From: JALZKA01 sp963717635
Lineage (GTDB): Bacteria; Actinomycetota; Thermoleophilia; Solirubrobacterales; 70-9
Direction: 5' to 3'
Assembly: GCA_963717635.1 (NCBI GenBank)
Contig: OY970347.1
Coordinates: 2,356,001-2,420,000, forward strand
Length of the DNA: 64,000 bases
The notes below the pieces were generated by a model. The model worked only from the letters and a program-made list of their open reading frames with translations, did no database searches and was not told the origin of the DNA. The translations under genes were made by a program, and so were the position numbers. Below are positions 24,874 through 31,817 of the stretch, in pieces (positions within the stretch are counted from its first letter, which is position 1; every line of letters starts with the position of its first letter).

Positions 24874-25563
24874 GTGCATGAGCCCGTCTCTCGCACATAC
24901 CGCTTCGTAATGGCCGTCCTCGCCCCGGTGATCCGGTGGTGGGGTCGGCTCGAGGTCGCGGGCGAAGAGCATCTGCCGACCTCGGGCCCGACGCTGATAG
25001 TCGGTAACCACGACTCCTACTGGGACCCGGTCGCGATCGGCATGGCGGGGCGCAAGCGCCGCCAGATCAGGGCACTCGCGAAATCGACGCTTTGGAAGAT
25101 CAAGCCGCTGGCGCCGATCCTCAACGGGATGGGCCAGGTTCCGATCGAGCGCGGCAAGGGCGACGCGAGGGCGCTGCAGGCGGCGATCGACACCCTTCGC
25201 GCCGGCGGTTGCATCGGCGTCTTCCCCGAGGGCACGATCTCGCGCGGCAAATTCCTCCGCGCGCGGAGCGGCGCCGGCCGGCTGGCGCTGGAGGTGCCCG
25301 AGGCTCGGCTCGTCTCGGTGACGGTGACCGGCACCGTAGACATCGTGCGGTTACCGAAGCGGCCCAGGATCCGGGTCGAATTCTTCGCGCCGGCCGAGGG
25401 CGGCGTTCGCAGCGGCGAGGACGCCGCCGAGCTCTCGACGCGCCTGACCGCGGAGATCCGCGAGCGCGCCCCAATCGCTCTCCCCGGCCGCAAGCGCACG
25501 GCGGCGAAGTACCGCCGCGCGGCGGCGGAAGCCGAACAGGCCGCGCCTAGCCAGAACCCCTGA
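24874..25563 (+). CDS. Lysophospholipid acyltransferase (PlsC family)
   Basis: About 229 residues from GTG 24874 (an ATG at 24910 is possible). The acyltransferase motifs are VGNHDSYWDP (NHxxxxD) and GVFPEGTISR (FPEGT), with the intermediate GMGQVPIERGKGDARALQA. There is one N-terminal hydrophobic segment (VMAVLAPVIRWW). It should acylate 1-acyl-glycerol-3-phosphate, or another lysolipid, with acyl-CoA or acyl-ACP at the membrane. It follows cysC by 13 bases and could be read through from the sulfur operon, without obvious functional link. Its end overlaps the converging methyltransferase-rhodanese gene by 17 bases. Confidence 0.88.
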   Translation: MHEPVSRTYRFVMAVLAPVIRWWGRLEVAGEEHLPTSGPTLIVGNHDSYWDPVAIGMAGRKRRQIRALAKSTLWKIKPLAPILNGMGQVPIERGKGDARALQAAIDTLRAGGCIGVFPEGTISRGKFLRARSGAGRLALEVPEARLVSVTVTGTVDIVRLPKRPRIRVEFFAPAEGGVRSGEDAAELSTRLTAEIRERAPIALPGRKRTAAKYRRAAAEAEQAAPSQNP

Positions 25564-26551
25564 CCGGTTGCTCGATCGGCATCCCGCTCTCGCGCCAGGC
25601 CTGAAAGCCACCGATCACGTCGGTGGCGTCCAGCCCAAAGCTCCGGAGGGTTGCCGCGGCGAGGCTCGACTGATAGCCCTCATCGCAGATCAGCACCAGC
25701 TGCCGGTCGCGTCGCGCCACGGCCGGATCTCGATGGCTGCTTGAGGGGTCACAGCGCCATTCCAAGACGTTGCGCGAGAGCTTGATCGCCCCTGGTATTG
25801 CGCCGTCGCTCTCGCGTTGATCCGTGCCGCGGATGTCAATGAGTGCTGCGCCGTTCCGCATTCTCGCCTGTGCCTCGGCGGGCAACAACCGCTCGAGGCC
25901 CGATCGCGCCGCCTCGAGCACGGCGGTGACCGTCTCGTGACGCCGGAACACCGAGTATTGAAACTGTTGCTCGTTGCCCGCAGGGGTCTCGTGAACCTGC
26001 AGGTGCGAGGATTCCAGCGTCCAGCCGGGTCCGAGCACCGTTGCGAGCTCGTCGGCGCCGTAGCGCCGGACCGGGAGACCGCTGCATCGAGTCGGCCCAT
26101 CCGGACCGAACGTGGCCAAGACGAAACGGCCGCCCGAGCGCAGCGAACGCGAGAGCGTCTCCAGGTAGCAGGCTCGATCGGTGTCCTCGACCATGAAATG
26201 GAATACGGCGCGGTCGTGCCACAGGTCGAACTCGCGACCGAAGTCGTGATCCCGTACGTCCGTCTCAACCCAGGTAACGGCACCGGCTCCAGATCCGATC
26301 TCCAATCGTGCTCGTTCAAGCGCCACTGCCGAGATGTCGGCAACCGTGAGGTCGCGGTAGCCGCGCAGGAGGAGCCTGCCGGCGAGCCGCGAGGCACCAC
26401 CGCCAACGTCGATGATCGCCGCCTGGCGGGCATGCGCAACACTCTCGATCAGGGCCAGCGACTCTCGAGGCGCCTCCTCGAACCAGCTGACCTCGTCAGG
26501 CGCCTTGCGGGCGTAGGCGTCCTGCCAATGGGACCGGGCATCGACCGTCAT
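25547..26551 (-). CDS. Methyltransferase-rhodanese fusion protein
   Basis: 334 residues from ATG 26551. Residues about 5-200 are a class I SAM-dependent methyltransferase: AIIDVGGGASRLAGRLLLRG (motif I), DLTVADISAVALERARLEIG, WVETDVRDHDFGREFDLWHD and SLRSGGRFVLATFGPDGPTR. Residues about 220-334 are a rhodanese domain: GAALIDIRGTDQRESDGAIP, AIKLSRNVLEW and LVLICDEGYQSSLAAATLRS with the active-site cysteine of the CxxGxxS loop, ending VIGGFQAWRESGMPI. The methyltransferase half looks like those acting on thiols or thiopurines. A role in handling a sulfur or selenium compound is plausible given the neighbouring sulfur genes, but is inference. Confidence 0.87.
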   Translation of the reverse strand: MTVDARSHWQDAYARKAPDEVSWFEEAPRESLALIESVAHARQAAIIDVGGGASRLAGRLLLRGYRDLTVADISAVALERARLEIGSGAGAVTWVETDVRDHDFGREFDLWHDRAVFHFMVEDTDRACYLETLSRSLRSGGRFVLATFGPDGPTRCSGLPVRRYGADELATVLGPGWTLESSHLQVHETPAGNEQQFQYSVFRRHETVTAVLEAARSGLERLLPAEAQARMRNGAALIDIRGTDQRESDGAIPGAIKLSRNVLEWRCDPSSSHRDPAVARRDRQLVLICDEGYQSSLAAATLRSFGLDATDVIGGFQAWRESGMPIEQPVRGSG

Positions 26552-26612
26552 TGCCGTAGCTTGCCCGATGGACAGACTTTCCGGAGGTGCCGTGTTGGCG
26601 CGGTGCTGCGCG

Positions 26613-27431
26613 CTACGGCTTAGGCGGCACCTGTGGCTCGCCGAGGCCGTAGGTGTCGTAGGCGCCCCAGCGGCTGAACGTCTTGTGGGTCGGGCCGTGG
26701 AAGTCCGACGACGCGGTCGGGACCAGGCCGAACTCCTCGCACAGCTCCAGGCAGTGCTTGGTCTGCTCGGCCGAATGCGGCGGATAGAAGGTCTCGATGC
26801 CGTCGAGCGAGACGTCGCGAACGAGACTCTCGACCAGGTCACGAACCTGCTCGGGCGCCTGCACGTCCCAGTACGGGTGGGCGACCACGGCGGCGCCGCC
26901 GGCGCCGTGAATCAGCTCCACCGCCTGCTCGGCGCTCGGCCAGGTGCGCGACACGAACGCCTTGGCTCCCGGGACCAAGTACTCCTCGAAGAACGGGCCC
27001 AGGTCCGGGCCGGCGCCGGCGGCCCTGGCGATGTGCGGGCGCCCGATCGCATCCGCAGCGCCCGCCTTCGCGACGGCGGCCTCGAACGTCACCTCCACGC
27101 CGTGTGAGTTGAGCCTGGCGATGATCTCCTTGGCGCGGTCGACCCGCTCCTGCTGGGCGCGGTCGCAGGCCGGCTGGATCGCGTCGAGGTCGATCCAGTA
27201 GCCGCAGATGTGCAGGTCCTCCGAGTAGCGGTGGACGCACGACATCTCGATCGCCGGCACGCACTCGATCCCCAGCTCCGCTGCCGTGGCTAGCGCCTCG
27301 GGAACGCCGGCGACGCCATCGTGGTCGGTCAACGCCATCGTCGTGACGCCCGCCTCGGCGGCCGCGCGGACGACGTCGCCGGGCTCGAGCTGCCCGTCGG
27401 AGACCGTGGAATGGGACTGCAGGTCGATCAT
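26613..27431 (-). CDS. PHP-domain phosphoesterase (TrpH/RNase AM-like)
   Basis: 272 residues from ATG 27431. The PHP metal-binding motifs are IDLQSHSTVSDGQLEPGDVV (HxH-like LQSHS), MALTDHDGVAGVPEA (TDHD), CVPAIEMSCVHRYSEDLHIC (E and HILG-like LHIC), AVVAHPYWD and ASSDFHGPTHK. This is the arrangement of the TrpH/YciV group, which includes 3',5'-nucleotide bisphosphatases and 5'-3' exoribonucleases. It likely cleaves phosphates from nucleotides or RNA ends using three metal ions. It diverges from the Rrf2 regulator across a 61-base gap. Confidence 0.87.
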   Translation of the reverse strand: MIDLQSHSTVSDGQLEPGDVVRAAAEAGVTTMALTDHDGVAGVPEALATAAELGIECVPAIEMSCVHRYSEDLHICGYWIDLDAIQPACDRAQQERVDRAKEIIARLNSHGVEVTFEAAVAKAGAADAIGRPHIARAAGAGPDLGPFFEEYLVPGAKAFVSRTWPSAEQAVELIHGAGGAAVVAHPYWDVQAPEQVRDLVESLVRDVSLDGIETFYPPHSAEQTKHCLELCEEFGLVPTASSDFHGPTHKTFSRWGAYDTYGLGEPQVPPKP

Positions 27432-27458
27432 TGGCCGCTGACTCTAGCGACCGCTTTC

Positions 27459-27497
27459 CGCATTCTTGACCTTGTTTGCCACAATAGTGGGAATGCG
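27459..27497. promoter_or_regulatory. Inverted repeat over the rrf2 start region
   Basis: CGCATTC (27459-27465) and GAATGCG (27491-27497) are perfect 7-base inverted arms around a 25-base spacer that includes TTGACC and CACAATAG. The right arm contains the ATG of the Rrf2 gene. It could be an autoregulatory operator, or chance. Confidence 0.4.
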
Positions 27498-27951
27498 CAT
27501 CTCCTCGAAAGCCGACTACGCGGTGCGCGCTGCGCTCGAGCTGGCCGTCGCCACGTCCGAGAATCCGGTCAAGGGCGCCGAGCTGGCGCGGCGGCAGGAG
27601 ATCCCGCTGCAGTTCCTCGAGCACATCCTGCTGGAGATGAACCACGCCCGCCTGATCCAGGCACGGCGCGGTGCGCGTGGCGGCTACTGGCTGGCGAAGC
27701 CGGCCGACGAGATCACGGTTGCCGACGTGATCCGGGCGGTCGAGGGACCGCTTGCGAACATCCACGAATCGGCGCCCGAGGACCTGCGCTACGAAGGCGC
27801 TGCCGAGCGCCTGCGCGATGTCTGGGTCGCCGTCCGGCACAACCTGCGAGCGGTGCTCGAGAGCGTCACCCTGGCCGAGCTTGCCGACGGGCACCTTCCC
27901 TGGCAGATCGACGCGATGCTGAACGACCCCCAGACCTGGCACAAGCGGTAG
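27493..27951 (+). CDS. Rrf2 family transcriptional regulator
   Basis: 152 residues from ATG 27493. The N-terminal winged helix is typical of Rrf2 (MRISSKADYAVRAALELAVA, KGAELARRQEIPLQFLEHIL, QARRGARGGYWLAKPADEIT). The three conserved cysteines that bind a 2Fe-2S cluster in IscR and NsrR are absent, which is the CymR-like condition. CymR-type members control cysteine and sulfur genes by sensing metabolites or partner enzymes. The next gene, four bases away, is a TauE/SafE-type permease, so the pair probably controls export or uptake of a sulfur compound. Confidence 0.9.
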   Translation: MRISSKADYAVRAALELAVATSENPVKGAELARRQEIPLQFLEHILLEMNHARLIQARRGARGGYWLAKPADEITVADVIRAVEGPLANIHESAPEDLRYEGAAERLRDVWVAVRHNLRAVLESVTLAELADGHLPWQIDAMLNDPQTWHKR

Positions 27952-27954
27952 GCG

Positions 27955-28860
27955 ATGGATCCCGCGATCGTCGTCTTCGGCTTCGGCATCGGCCTGCTGG
28001 TCGGCATGACCGGGATGGGCGGCGCGTCGCTGATGACGCCGCTCCTGATCCTGGTCTTCGGGATCAACCCGGTGACCGCAATCGGGACCGACATCTTCTA
28101 CGCCGCGATCACCAAGACCGTCGGCGGTTTCCGCCACCTTCACCTGCGCACCGTGCATGGCGGGCTGGTGTTCTGGATGGCGATCGGCTCGGTGCCCTCC
28201 GCGATCCTCGGCGTCTGGGTGATCGAGTTGCTCCAGCGCTCGTACGGCGACGACCTCGACAAGATCGTGCTGGGCATGTTGGGCGGTGCGCTGCTGGTGG
28301 TCGGCATCGCCACCCTGCTGCGCTCGCTGTTCTTCAAGGACGTGATCGCCGAGCGATCTTCGCTGCACCTCTACCGGCGCCACAAGATCGCCGCCGTCGT
28401 GACCGGCGTCACCACGGGGTTCGTGATCGGGCTCACCTCGGCCGGCAGCGGCACCCTGATCGCGATCGCGCTGATCGCGATCTTCCAACTCACTCCCCAG
28501 CGGGTGGTCGGCACCGACATCTTCCACGCCGCGATCCTGTTGTGGGCGGCCGGCGTGGCGCATTGGGTCGGCGGGAACATCGACTTCGGCCTTGCGGCCA
28601 ACATCCTGCTGGGCTCCGTCCCAGGCGTCATCATCGGCGCCAACCTCTCGGTCAAGGCGCCGCAGGCGTTCCTGCGAACGGCGCTCGGCGTGGTGCTGAT
28701 CGCCTCCGGCACGACGCTCGTGGTCAAGGAGGGCGACCCCAGCGTCGTCGTCCCCGCGATCGCGATCGCCGCGTTGATGATGGCTGCAATCTTCGCCGCC
28801 CAACTGATCTCGCATACGCGCGGCAACAACAAGAGCGCACCCGCAAACGCACCCCCGTAA
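27955..28860 (+). CDS. TauE/SafE family permease (sulfite/organosulfonate exporter type)
   Basis: 301 residues from ATG 27955. It has about eight to nine hydrophobic segments arranged as two repeats. Each begins with a glycine-rich helix: GIGLLVGMTGMGGASLMTPL in the first, and TGFVIGLTSAGSGTLIAIAL in the second. Both repeats carry the VGTDIF/IGTDIF signature (NPVTAIGTDIFYAAITKTVG; PQRVVGTDIFHAAILLWAAG). The family moves sulfite, sulfonates or related anions. Placement directly after an Rrf2 gene and 3 kb from the sulfate operon supports a sulfur role. Direction and substrate are not determinable. Confidence 0.88.
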   Translation: MDPAIVVFGFGIGLLVGMTGMGGASLMTPLLILVFGINPVTAIGTDIFYAAITKTVGGFRHLHLRTVHGGLVFWMAIGSVPSAILGVWVIELLQRSYGDDLDKIVLGMLGGALLVVGIATLLRSLFFKDVIAERSSLHLYRRHKIAAVVTGVTTGFVIGLTSAGSGTLIAIALIAIFQLTPQRVVGTDIFHAAILLWAAGVAHWVGGNIDFGLAANILLGSVPGVIIGANLSVKAPQAFLRTALGVVLIASGTTLVVKEGDPSVVVPAIAIAALMMAAIFAAQLISHTRGNNKSAPANAPP

Positions 28861-28873
28861 TAGGCTCCAAGCC

Positions 28874-30145
28874 GTGGACTTCGAGCTGAGCCCGCGCGTC
28901 ATCGAGCTTCGCGACCGCGTGCGCGAGTTCATCGACGACCAGGTGCTGCCGGTCGAACTCGAGGCCTTGCGGGCGCTGGACGAAGAGGTGCGGCCCGGGG
29001 CCGGCGTCGCCTATCCGGAGGTGGTCCGCGGGCTGCGCGAGCGGGCCAAGGCGGATGGCCTCTGGAACATGTTCCTGCCCGACGACCGGTTCGGCCCGGG
29101 GCTCACGAACTGGGAGTACGGCGTGCTCTGCGAGGAGATGGGTCGCTCGCCGGCGATCGCCCCGATGGCCTTCAACTGCGCCGCGCCGGACACGGGCAAC
29201 ATGGAGATCCTCGCCGAGCACGGCACGCCCGAGCAGCAGGAGCGCTGGCTCACGCCCCTGCTCGACGGCGACACGCGCTCCTGCTTTTCGATGACCGAGC
29301 CCGAGGTCTCCGGCTCCGACCCCACGACGCTCCAAACGCAGGCGGTTCTCGACGGCTCAGACTGGGTCATCAACGGCCACAAGTGGTTCACGTCGGGCGC
29401 CGTCGGGGCGGCGCTGGCGATCGCGATGGTGGTGACCGATCCCGACGCCCACCCCTACGCCCGCGCCTCGATGATCATCGTTCCGACCGACAACCCCGGC
29501 TTCAACCTGATCCGCGCCGTGCCGGTGATGGGCCACGACGGCGGGCCGGGGCACTGCGAGATCCGCTATGAGGACTGCCGCGTTCCCGAGGCAAACCTGC
29601 TGGGCCCGCGCCAGGCGGGTTTCGTGATTGCCCAGGACCGGCTGGGCCCCGGGCGCATCCACCACTGCATGCGGGCGATCGGGTCGGCCGAACGGGCGAT
29701 CGAGATGATGTGCCGGCGCGCCAACGAGCGCGAGGCCTTCGGCTCGAAGCTCGCCGAGAAGCAGTTCGTCCAGGACTTCGTCGCTAAGTCCCGCATGGAG
29801 GTCGAGCAGGCGCGGCTGCTGACGATGAAGGCCGCCTGGCGGATGGACACCGAGGGCAAGAAGGCCGCCCGGCGCGAGATCTCGATGATCAAGGTGATCG
29901 CCGCGAACGTCGTCATGGACGTGCTCGACCGGGCGATCCAGGTGCACGGCTCGCTTGGCATGTCCGACGACACGCCGCTGGCCGGGATGTGGCGCTTCAG
30001 CCGGATGCTGCGGATCGCCGACGGCCCCGACGAGGTCCACAAGATGGTCGTCGCCCGGCGCGAGCTGAACCATTGGGCCAAGGCCGCCGAGTCCGAGGCC
30101 CCCGCCGAATCGCCAACCGACGCCCCGAGCCCGACCGCCGCCTAA
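28874..30145 (+). CDS. Acyl-CoA dehydrogenase (ACAD10/11-like)
   Basis: 423 residues from GTG 28874. It is a complete flavoprotein dehydrogenase: N-terminal helical domain (RDRVREFIDDQVLPVELEAL), FSMTEPEVSGSDPT (flavin/substrate contact), GHKWFTSGAVGAALAIAMVV, then the C-terminal helices with QVHGSLGMSDDTPLAGMWRF and RIADGPDEVHKMVVARRELN. The ADGPDEVH ending is typical of the ACAD10/ACAD11 branch. The gene converges on an APH-like kinase gene with a four-base overlap, and a HAD phosphatase follows. These are the three domains found fused in human ACAD10, so 4-hydroxyacyl-CoA breakdown is a reasonable proposal. Confidence 0.9.
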   Translation: MDFELSPRVIELRDRVREFIDDQVLPVELEALRALDEEVRPGAGVAYPEVVRGLRERAKADGLWNMFLPDDRFGPGLTNWEYGVLCEEMGRSPAIAPMAFNCAAPDTGNMEILAEHGTPEQQERWLTPLLDGDTRSCFSMTEPEVSGSDPTTLQTQAVLDGSDWVINGHKWFTSGAVGAALAIAMVVTDPDAHPYARASMIIVPTDNPGFNLIRAVPVMGHDGGPGHCEIRYEDCRVPEANLLGPRQAGFVIAQDRLGPGRIHHCMRAIGSAERAIEMMCRRANEREAFGSKLAEKQFVQDFVAKSRMEVEQARLLTMKAAWRMDTEGKKAARREISMIKVIAANVVMDVLDRAIQVHGSLGMSDDTPLAGMWRFSRMLRIADGPDEVHKMVVARRELNHWAKAAESEAPAESPTDAPSPTAA

Positions 30146-31191
30146 CCGAGCCTGCGCTCGGCCTCGTCCGCGGCCTCGGCAAGGCGAACGACGTTCTCGC
30201 CGAATGCCCTGATCCCGTCGTCTGAGTCGGTGCCCTCTCCGTACTGGCCCGCCGAGAAGCGCGCGTAGACGCCCTCGAGGATGATCGCCAGCTTCCAGAG
30301 GCCCAGGGCCACGTAGTAGTCGATCAGGCCAAGGTCGCGGCCGGACCGGTCCGCGTATCGCTCGCGCACCTCGTCGCGCGTCGGAAAGCCCGGCGCGACC
30401 GTCGCCGGCTCCATCAGCGGCATCAGCGGGTCGTCCGGCGCTCCCCAATAGACGAGCAGCATTCCCACATCCGCAAGCGGGTCGCCAAGCGTGCAGAGCT
30501 CCCAGTCCACGACCGCTGCAACGGCGCCGGCGTCCGGCGTCAGGATCATGTTGTCGAGGCGATAGTCGCCGTGGACGATCGTCGCCGGGCCCTGCTCGGG
30601 GATCCTCGCGACCAGGCGATCGTGGACCGCGTCCACGAGCGGGATGTCGCGCGTCTTCCCCTGCTGCCACTGCCCCTGCCAGCGGTGGAGCTGACGGGCA
30701 ACGTAGTCGGCCTTCTTGCCCAGCTCCCCCAGCCCGACCTCGTCCGGGTCGACGGCGTGGATGTCGACCAGCGTGTCGATCACCCGCTCGCCGATCGCCC
30801 GTCGAACGCCTTCGTCGTAGGGGTCGGCGTCGGGGCGACGGCGCAGGATCGGCCCGTCGACGAAGTCCATCACATAGAACGGCGCGCCGTTGACCGCGTC
30901 TTCCTCGCAGAACCCCGCGATGTGGGCGACCGGCACGTCGGTGGGCTCGAGCGCCGAGACCACCCGGCACTCGCGGCCCATGTCGTGGGCCGAGCCCAGC
31001 GTCTTGCCCATCGGCGGCCGTCGCAGCGCCCAGCGGGCGCCCCGCGAATCCTTGACCCCGTAGGTCAGGTTCGAGCGGCCCCCTGCGATCAGGTCGAAGG
31101 CAAGCGGCGGCTCCGCATCGGGGACGTGCTCGCGAAACCAGGCCTCCACCCCGTCGCGGTCGATCCCGTCGATAGCCTCCTCCGCTGGCAT
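30142..31191 (-). CDS. APH-like kinase (ACAD10/11 kinase-domain type)
   Basis: 349 residues from ATG 31191. It is a protein-kinase-like fold phosphotransferase with LIAGGRSNLTYGVKDSRGAR (nucleotide loop), ALRRPPMGKTLGSAHDMGRE (the RRPP...H segment typical of the ACAD10/11 kinase domains), catalytic IVHGDYRLDNMILTP (HGDxxxxN) and VAAVVDWELCTLGDPLADVG (metal-binding DWE). Relatives phosphorylate 4-hydroxyacyl-CoAs (for example LvaA in levulinate breakdown). The neighbouring dehydrogenase and HAD gene fit this. Antibiotic resistance is a less likely reading, given the closest motif pattern. Its ATG shares two bases with the ATG of the divergent HAD gene. Confidence 0.88.
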   Translation of the reverse strand: MPAEEAIDGIDRDGVEAWFREHVPDAEPPLAFDLIAGGRSNLTYGVKDSRGARWALRRPPMGKTLGSAHDMGRECRVVSALEPTDVPVAHIAGFCEEDAVNGAPFYVMDFVDGPILRRRPDADPYDEGVRRAIGERVIDTLVDIHAVDPDEVGLGELGKKADYVARQLHRWQGQWQQGKTRDIPLVDAVHDRLVARIPEQGPATIVHGDYRLDNMILTPDAGAVAAVVDWELCTLGDPLADVGMLLVYWGAPDDPLMPLMEPATVAPGFPTRDEVRERYADRSGRDLGLIDYYVALGLWKLAIILEGVYARFSAGQYGEGTDSDDGIRAFGENVVRLAEAADEAERRLG

Positions 31192-31816
31192 GAGCGGGAA
31201 CCCTAAGCGCTATCGGGGGCTGTTGGTCGACTTCGGCGGCGTCCTGACAACCAGCATCTGGATCGCCTTCGGCGAGTTCTGCGAAGCGGAGGGCCTGGAG
31301 CGCGAGAAGGTGCGAAGCCTGTTCCGCGACGACCCCGAGGCGCTCGCCCTGCTGCGTGGACTTGAGACCGGCGAGCTCGACGAAGCCGCGTTCGAGCCGC
31401 CCTTCGCCGCCCTGCTCGGCCTGGACGACCACGAGGGCCTGATCGAGCGGCTGTTCGCGGGCCTCGGCCCGGACGAGGCGATGATCGGCGCGGTGCGAGC
31501 CGCGCGCTCCGCCGGAGTTGCGACGGGCCTGATCTCGAATTCCTGGGGCCTGGGCATCTACGACCGGGCGCCGGTCGACCTTTTCGACGCGACCGTGATC
31601 TCCGGCGATGTCGGCCTGCACAAGCCCCAGCCCGAGATCTACCTGCTGGCCTGCGAGCGGCTGGCCGTGGAGCCCGTCGATTCCGTGTTCGTCGACGATC
31701 TGCGCGAGAACGTCGCCGGGGCCGAGGCTGTCGGGATGACCGCCGTGCTGCACCGCGATCCGCAGACGACGATCGCGCGGCTCGAGGAGCTGTTCGGAGT
31801 GCCACTCGCAGCCTGA
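31190..31816 (+). CDS. HAD superfamily phosphatase (epoxide-hydrolase N-terminal type)
   Basis: 208 residues from ATG 31190. The HAD motifs are RGLLVDFGGVLTTSI (motif I, DFGGV in place of DxDGT), TGLISNSWG (motif II Ser), GLHKPQPEIYLLACERL (motif III Lys) and VFVDDLRENVAGAEAVGMTA (motif IV DD). This pattern belongs to the group containing the N-terminal domain of soluble epoxide hydrolase and of ACAD10. It probably dephosphorylates a small phospho-metabolite. It diverges from the kinase gene with overlapping start codons and ends two bases from the converging membrane protein gene. Confidence 0.88.
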   Translation: MSGNPKRYRGLLVDFGGVLTTSIWIAFGEFCEAEGLEREKVRSLFRDDPEALALLRGLETGELDEAAFEPPFAALLGLDDHEGLIERLFAGLGPDEAMIGAVRAARSAGVATGLISNSWGLGIYDRAPVDLFDATVISGDVGLHKPQPEIYLLACERLAVEPVDSVFVDDLRENVAGAEAVGMTAVLHRDPQTTIARLEELFGVPLAA

Positions 31817-31817
31817 G

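Noticed and set aside
26553..26619. GCCGTAGC and GCTACGGC inverted arms between the methyltransferase and PHP genes
   Set aside because: The arms are only 8 bases and 51 bases apart, so chance is likely in GC-rich sequence. The gap is short and within one transcription direction.
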